Origin: Andeanibacterium fulvum
GTDB lineage: Bacteria > Pseudomonadota > Alphaproteobacteria > Sphingomonadales > Sphingomonadaceae
Length of the DNA: 64,000 nt
Assembly: GCF_037154085.1 (NCBI RefSeq)
Contig: NZ_JBANRM010000005.1
Location: forward strand, 266,824 to 330,823
Direction of reading: 5' to 3'
The translations under genes and the position numbers were made by a program. Below the pieces are notes generated by a model. That model saw nothing but the letters and a program-made list of their open reading frames with translations, did no database searches and was not told the origin of the DNA. This document shows positions 59,970 through 64,000 of this stretch, one piece after another. How positions within the stretch are numbered: the first letter of the stretch is position 1; each line of letters starts with the position of its first letter.

Positions 59970-61481
59970 TCAGTCGCGCGCGACGCAGCGGTAGTTCTTG
60001 GGATCGTTCACATCCCCGCTGCCCGCATAATGGGCGACCTTGGGCCATGCGCAGAGCGGGCGGACCATCGATCCGTCAGCCTTCTTCGCCACCAGCGTTT
60101 CCGGCGCCTTGCCGCCGCTCACCCAGCTGTCGAGCGCACCCAGCACATCCACCTGATCGGCACCAGGCCCACCGGCGCAATGGCCCACGCCCGGCGCGAG
60201 GAACATCTGCAGGCCCTTGGCGGCGCCTGCCGGATCGGCGCGCTTCACCGCTTCGACATAATCGATCGTGCCCACCGGGCTCGGCCCCGGATCGCTTTCG
60301 CCATGCCACATCAGCAGCTTGCCGCCGCGCGCGAAGAAGGGCGTCAGATTGGGATCGCCGGCCTCATACATCTTGGCAAAGGCGCTCGCGCGGCCTTCCG
60401 CCACCTGTGCGGGAGTGAGCGAATTGAGGTCCACCTGCTTGCCCGGCCACAACACCGGCACCAGCCCGCCCGTGCCGCCGCCATTGGAAAATTCCTTACG
60501 GTCGCCATTGATGGCCACGAACGCGCCCCATCCGGCCTCACCGCCACGGCTGAGCGGAAGCTGGGCATAGGAACCGTCTGCCGCGCGCACGCCATCATAG
60601 GCGATCTGCAGCGCATTGACCTGCGGCTGGGTAAGGCACCCACCCGTGGCGCCGGGCTTGCACAACAGTTCCTGCGGGTTCCAGTGGCAGGCGCGCGGAT
60701 CGGCGATCACGCCATCGGCCACCCCGTCCTTAGCATCGCAGGATTTGAGCACAGCGTCGCTCACCAGCTTCGCGCCTTCCGCGCCCAGTGCCGCGCCGGG
60801 CTGGGCAAAGAGGTTGTTGCGCAGCACCGCGCTCGTCTGGACCTGCAAGGTATAGACCGGCGCCTGAGAGATGATGGCATCGTAATCGTTCGGGAAACGC
60901 TGCGCTTCCATCAGCGCCATCCGCCCACCGGTGGAGCAGCCATGGAAATAGGACCGGTCCAGCCCCGTGCCGTAATAGGCAGCGACCAGCGCCTTGCCCG
61001 CCACGGTCATTTCATGGATCGCCCGCCAGGAGAAATCCTTGGCCTTTACCGGATCGACCACCCACGGGTTCTCGAACGGTGTGGTGCTGGCATGGCCGCC
61101 ATCGGTCTGAGCGGTGGCATAGCCTGCGGTCAGCCCGGGCCTTGCCGCATCGAGCGTGATATTGCCCGCCCAGCCACCGCCGCCAAGGCCCAGCATCTTG
61201 CCGTTCCAGCCCACCGGCAGGCGGTAGACCACGCCGATTTCCGATCCCTGTTCGGGCGAAAGCATGGCGGTCACTTCGCAGAATGCCGGCAGCGTGCCAT
61301 CGGCCTCGACCCACGTGGCCTTGGCCGTCGCCCCGAGCGAGCCAAGGGCGGATGCGGCCTCGCAGCGGGCCCGATCCTGCGCATAGGCCAGCGTTGAATT
61401 GGGCTCGCCCGTGGGCGCGCAGCTGGAGACAAGCCCTGCGCTTACGGCAAGGCTGGCGGCAATGGCGATTTTCGAAGGCAT
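59970..61481 (-). CDS. Tannase/feruloyl esterase family protein
   Basis: The product is 503 aa. The N-terminus (IAIAASLAVSAGLVSSC) looks like a lipoprotein signal with Cys21, so it is exported and may be membrane attached. The nucleophile is in SYFHGCSTGGRMALM, the Asp in MWHGESDPGPSP and the His in APGVGHCAGG, with Cys next to the Ser and His as in the tannase CS-D-HC arrangement. It hydrolyses ester bonds of aromatic acids (gallate, ferulate or phthalate-like esters). It is transcribed with the GST-like gene. Confidence 0.92.
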   Translation of the reverse strand: MPSKIAIAASLAVSAGLVSSCAPTGEPNSTLAYAQDRARCEAASALGSLGATAKATWVEADGTLPAFCEVTAMLSPEQGSEIGVVYRLPVGWNGKMLGLGGGGWAGNITLDAARPGLTAGYATAQTDGGHASTTPFENPWVVDPVKAKDFSWRAIHEMTVAGKALVAAYYGTGLDRSYFHGCSTGGRMALMEAQRFPNDYDAIISQAPVYTLQVQTSAVLRNNLFAQPGAALGAEGAKLVSDAVLKSCDAKDGVADGVIADPRACHWNPQELLCKPGATGGCLTQPQVNALQIAYDGVRAADGSYAQLPLSRGGEAGWGAFVAINGDRKEFSNGGGTGGLVPVLWPGKQVDLNSLTPAQVAEGRASAFAKMYEAGDPNLTPFFARGGKLLMWHGESDPGPSPVGTIDYVEAVKRADPAGAAKGLQMFLAPGVGHCAGGPGADQVDVLGALDSWVSGGKAPETLVAKKADGSMVRPLCAWPKVAHYAGSGDVNDPKNYRCVARD

Positions 61482-61564
61482 CGTGGCTCCCTGGGTCTTT
61501 TCCTGGGAACTTGGGCGACGATGCAGGCGCCCGTCAATGGCAGAAGCAGCGCCGGGGGGAATAA

Positions 61565-63868
61565 TCAGGCGGCGTCGGCCATCAGGGACGCGACCTCATT
61601 CACGTCGCGTCCCGCTGGCTCGGGCGTGCCGAAATAGTGCCCCTGCACTTCCACGCAGCCTTCGCGCATCACCAGCTTGAGATGCTCTTCCGTTTCCACG
61701 CCTTCGGCCACGGTCGTGACTCCCAGACGCCGGCCGAGATCGGCCACCGCGCCCACCACTGCCGCGCAATCGGGGCGGGTTACGGCATCGCGAACGAAGG
61801 AACCGTCGATCTTGATCTTGTCGAACGGAAATGCGCGCAGATGGGCAAGCGAGGAATAGCCGGTTCCGAAGTCGTCGAGCGCAACCCGCACGCCCATCGC
61901 GCGAAGCTGGCGCAGATCCCCGATGCCGTTGGCTTCCTCGTTCAGCAATGCTGTCTCGGTGATCTCTACTTCGAGCCGGTCTGGCGGCAGCCCGGTCTGC
62001 ACGAGGATCGAAAGGATCGCATTGGCGATGGTCCCCTGCCCGAGCTGGCCTGGCGAAACATTTACCGCCACCCGCGCCCGATCTTCCCATTCGACCGCAT
62101 CGGCACAGGCCCTCTCCAGCACGAACAGGCCCAGTTCCCGGATCAGGCCGCTTTGTTCGGCGATGGGAATGAAGTCCGAAGGCGAAATCCAGCCCCGTTC
62201 GGGTAGGTGCCAGCGCACCAGTGCCTCGCGCGCGGTGATCCGGCCGGTCGCAATATCGAGAATGGGTTGGTAGAATACATAAAGCCCGCTGCGCCGTCGA
62301 AACGCCTCGCGCAACTGGGCTTCAAGCGCCACGCGCTCCTGAACCTGATGTTCCATCCGCGGTTCGAAAGTCCGGCTGCTTGCCTTTCCGGCACCTTTGG
62401 CCACGCTCAGTGCGATGTCGGCGCGGGAAAGCAGCTCCTTGGAGCGCCTGCCGTGAAGCGGTGCCTGTGCCACACCTATGGAAGCACCGATTTCGACCCG
62501 GCGCTGGTCTTCCAGGCGATAGGGCTCGGAAAGGAACTGGATCAGCGCAGTGCAAAATTCCTCGACCTTCTGACTGTCGTCGAAAGGCAGGATAATCGCG
62601 AATTCGTCGCCGCCGAGGCGGCCGATGATAGCCTGCGGCCCGCCGCAAATATCCAGCAGTCGCGCCGCGACCTGTGTCAGAATCTCGTCGCCCACCGCAT
62701 GGCCCATCGTGTCATTGACCAGCTTGAAGCCATCAAGATCGACGAAAAGCAGCGAGAACGGATCGCGGGTCTCGGCGAGAAACGTGTCGAGCTGCTTACG
62801 GAACTGGGCCCGGTTAGGCAGCTTGGTCAATGTATCGTGATGGGCCAGCCAATGGATATGTTGCTGGGCCTCCACTTCCTTAGTCACTACCGCCCAGGCA
62901 AGCATGGGTCCGATATAGCTTCCATCCTCAGCCCAGACGCCAGTGACCCGCAGGTCGAGCACTTCGGGGCCGATCTTGATGCGGGTATGATGCGGCAGCT
63001 GTTCCGGGTCGGACAGGATCGCACGCGGCCCCTCCGGCATCTTGTGGAAGACGTCGATGCAGGTCCCCACGAGATCTTCCGCCTTGATCGGCAGGAGATG
63101 CTCGATCTGGCGAAGAGTGCGGATCGACGTTTCGTTGGCGTAATTGACGACCAGGGTCTCAGGGTCGACCGTCATTACGGCGATCGGCATGTCATCCACC
63201 ATGCGCAGCAGACGCCGCTGTTCATGGTCGCGCTCTCGGGCAAGCGCTTGGGCACGAACCATACGCTCCATGTCGCGCCCCTGGATCGTGACCAGCACAA
63301 GAGTTGCGGCCACCGCGAGCACGACGTTGAAACTCATAGACATGATCGTGCCGTTGCCGGACCAGATCATGAGCGCGACAGCACCCATCACCGCAATGAC
63401 CGCGACAGTCATCGCCGCCGATCGGGCGTGGACAAGGCAGAACATCGTCGAGATTGCCGAGAGCGCCAGGAAGAACGTGACATGCGCCTGCAGGAACGGG
63501 TCGCCATATGGGAAGAGCGCGCCTGTCCATGCCAGGATAACCACACCCAGCGTCGCTGCAACCATGTTTGTGCGCGAAAGCAACCGGGGTATCCCGGCCG
63601 CGTCTTCGATCCCGGCCTTTGGTCGAAGCCAGAAGAGCAGTCTCACGATAAAGGCCGCGGACAGCAGTGTCGGCACCAGAAGCGTAAGCCAGGCCGGCGC
63701 GAGATGATAGAAGTTCGCCGCGAGTACCCAACTTGCGACTATCAGGATCAGATACATAAGCGGGATCTGATGGGAGAGCGACACGCACTGCGCGCGCAGG
63801 AGGTCGGGGTCTCTCGCCGGTCGCAAGGAGACGCGCCATAATCGCCTAATCCTGGTGAGGAAAGCCAT
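61565..63868 (-). CDS. Membrane-bound GGDEF-EAL protein
   Basis: The product is 767 aa. About six membrane helices occupy residues 35-200, a PAS-like domain about 235-335 (MPIAVMTVDPETLVVNYANE), GGDEF about 345-500 and EAL about 515-755. The cyclase motif is intact (GRLGGDEFAI) and the RxxD inhibitory site upstream of it is absent. The phosphodiesterase motifs are also intact (REALVRW, EITETALL, DDFGTGYSSL, AEGVETEEH). It may make, break or both c-di-GMP. Substrate preference cannot be told from sequence alone. Confidence 0.94.
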   Translation of the reverse strand: MAFLTRIRRLWRVSLRPARDPDLLRAQCVSLSHQIPLMYLILIVASWVLAANFYHLAPAWLTLLVPTLLSAAFIVRLLFWLRPKAGIEDAAGIPRLLSRTNMVAATLGVVILAWTGALFPYGDPFLQAHVTFFLALSAISTMFCLVHARSAAMTVAVIAVMGAVALMIWSGNGTIMSMSFNVVLAVAATLVLVTIQGRDMERMVRAQALARERDHEQRRLLRMVDDMPIAVMTVDPETLVVNYANETSIRTLRQIEHLLPIKAEDLVGTCIDVFHKMPEGPRAILSDPEQLPHHTRIKIGPEVLDLRVTGVWAEDGSYIGPMLAWAVVTKEVEAQQHIHWLAHHDTLTKLPNRAQFRKQLDTFLAETRDPFSLLFVDLDGFKLVNDTMGHAVGDEILTQVAARLLDICGGPQAIIGRLGGDEFAIILPFDDSQKVEEFCTALIQFLSEPYRLEDQRRVEIGASIGVAQAPLHGRRSKELLSRADIALSVAKGAGKASSRTFEPRMEHQVQERVALEAQLREAFRRRSGLYVFYQPILDIATGRITAREALVRWHLPERGWISPSDFIPIAEQSGLIRELGLFVLERACADAVEWEDRARVAVNVSPGQLGQGTIANAILSILVQTGLPPDRLEVEITETALLNEEANGIGDLRQLRAMGVRVALDDFGTGYSSLAHLRAFPFDKIKIDGSFVRDAVTRPDCAAVVGAVADLGRRLGVTTVAEGVETEEHLKLVMREGCVEVQGHYFGTPEPAGRDVNEVASLMADAA

Positions 63869-64000
63869 CGAACCCCCGCATTAACCTTCCGGATATTTAC
63901 GGGGCGGAGGTTAACGGGCGGCTAAGCACGCACGCTATCGGATATAGCTGCGCTTGGTGTTGTATGGGTGTTTGGTATTGAGAGTTGGTTGCGGGGGTAG
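63869..64000. other. Non-coding end of window
   Basis: About 130 bases upstream of the GGDEF-EAL gene. They should include its promoter; no clear elements or other genes are visible before the edge. Confidence 0.4.

Noticed and set aside
1..64000. CRISPR array, rRNA, phage or transposase genes
   Set aside because: No regularly spaced repeats, no rRNA-like sequence and no recognisable integrase, transposase or phage structural gene on either strand.

Overview
The window is high-GC DNA (roughly 64% by eye) from an alphaproteobacterium, most probably a sphingomonad of the Novosphingobium/Sphingobium/Erythrobacter type. Three things point there: the Entner-Doudoroff block zwf-edd-glk-eda, a very long TonB-dependent receptor gene beside a catabolic operon, and many short intergenic palindromes of the sphingomonad type. 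There is one tRNA gene, no rRNA, no CRISPR array, and no transposase or integrase. The genus is an inference, not a proof.

Layout. 0-5.3 kb: a truncated DUF418 membrane protein, a Sel1/SPOR envelope protein, then an orphan ParA-like ATPase with a ribbon-helix-helix-type partner and a TPR/SPOR lipoprotein. 5.3-10.6 kb: a secreted protein of unknown function, aspartate transcarbamoylase (pyrB) translationally coupled to a dihydroorotase-like subunit that lacks its metal ligands, SppA, and tRNA-Val(CAC). 10.9-13 kb: a membrane-anchored LuxR-type HTH protein, a small membrane protein, a MarR regulator and a DUF2892 protein. 13-18.9 kb: serS with an unusual AT-rich in-frame insertion, then surE, an NlpD-like LysM/M23 gene and an RCK potassium channel in overlapping order, a DUF1761 protein and rimO. 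19-20.6 kb: a lower-GC patch with a Fic AMP-transferase-type gene.

20.6-30.8 kb: YjbQ, the Entner-Doudoroff operon zwf-edd-glk-eda followed by a divergent PEP-carboxylase-like gene, an FkbM methyltransferase and an L,D-transpeptidase. 30.9-37.6 kb: tilS (apparently with a non-canonical start), cpoB, a RodZ-like HTH/DUF4115 protein, ptsP, a head-to-head pair of YdcH/DUF465 genes and a DUF1465 (RcdA-type) gene. 37.9-44.9 kb: glpK, an MBL-fold hydrolase, nadA, a CitE-like lyase, a small lipoprotein, lipB, a polytopic membrane protein and a small methyltransferase.

45-61.5 kb is an accessory catabolic region. It holds arsC, an orphan 2Fe-2S subunit and a class II aldolase on the minus strand; a VOC protein, an MFS transporter and an AraC regulator on the plus strand; then a TonB-dependent receptor followed by two tandem 3-His cupins, an SDR, a Zn-dependent alcohol dehydrogenase, a periplasmic MBL-fold enzyme and a second Zn-dependent dehydrogenase. 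A glutathionyl-hydroquinone-reductase-like gene and a tannase-family esterase lie beyond. This looks like an outer-membrane-to-cytoplasm pathway for an aromatic or diketone-like substrate and is the best candidate for an undescribed system. The window ends with a GGDEF-EAL protein.

The intergenic DNA is rich in palindromes. One repeat copy supplies the edd ribosome binding site. Short tandem duplications sit on or near the stop codons of three unrelated genes. A strong promoter at 58.2 kb drives an orphan transcript or small ORF inside a repeat cluster.
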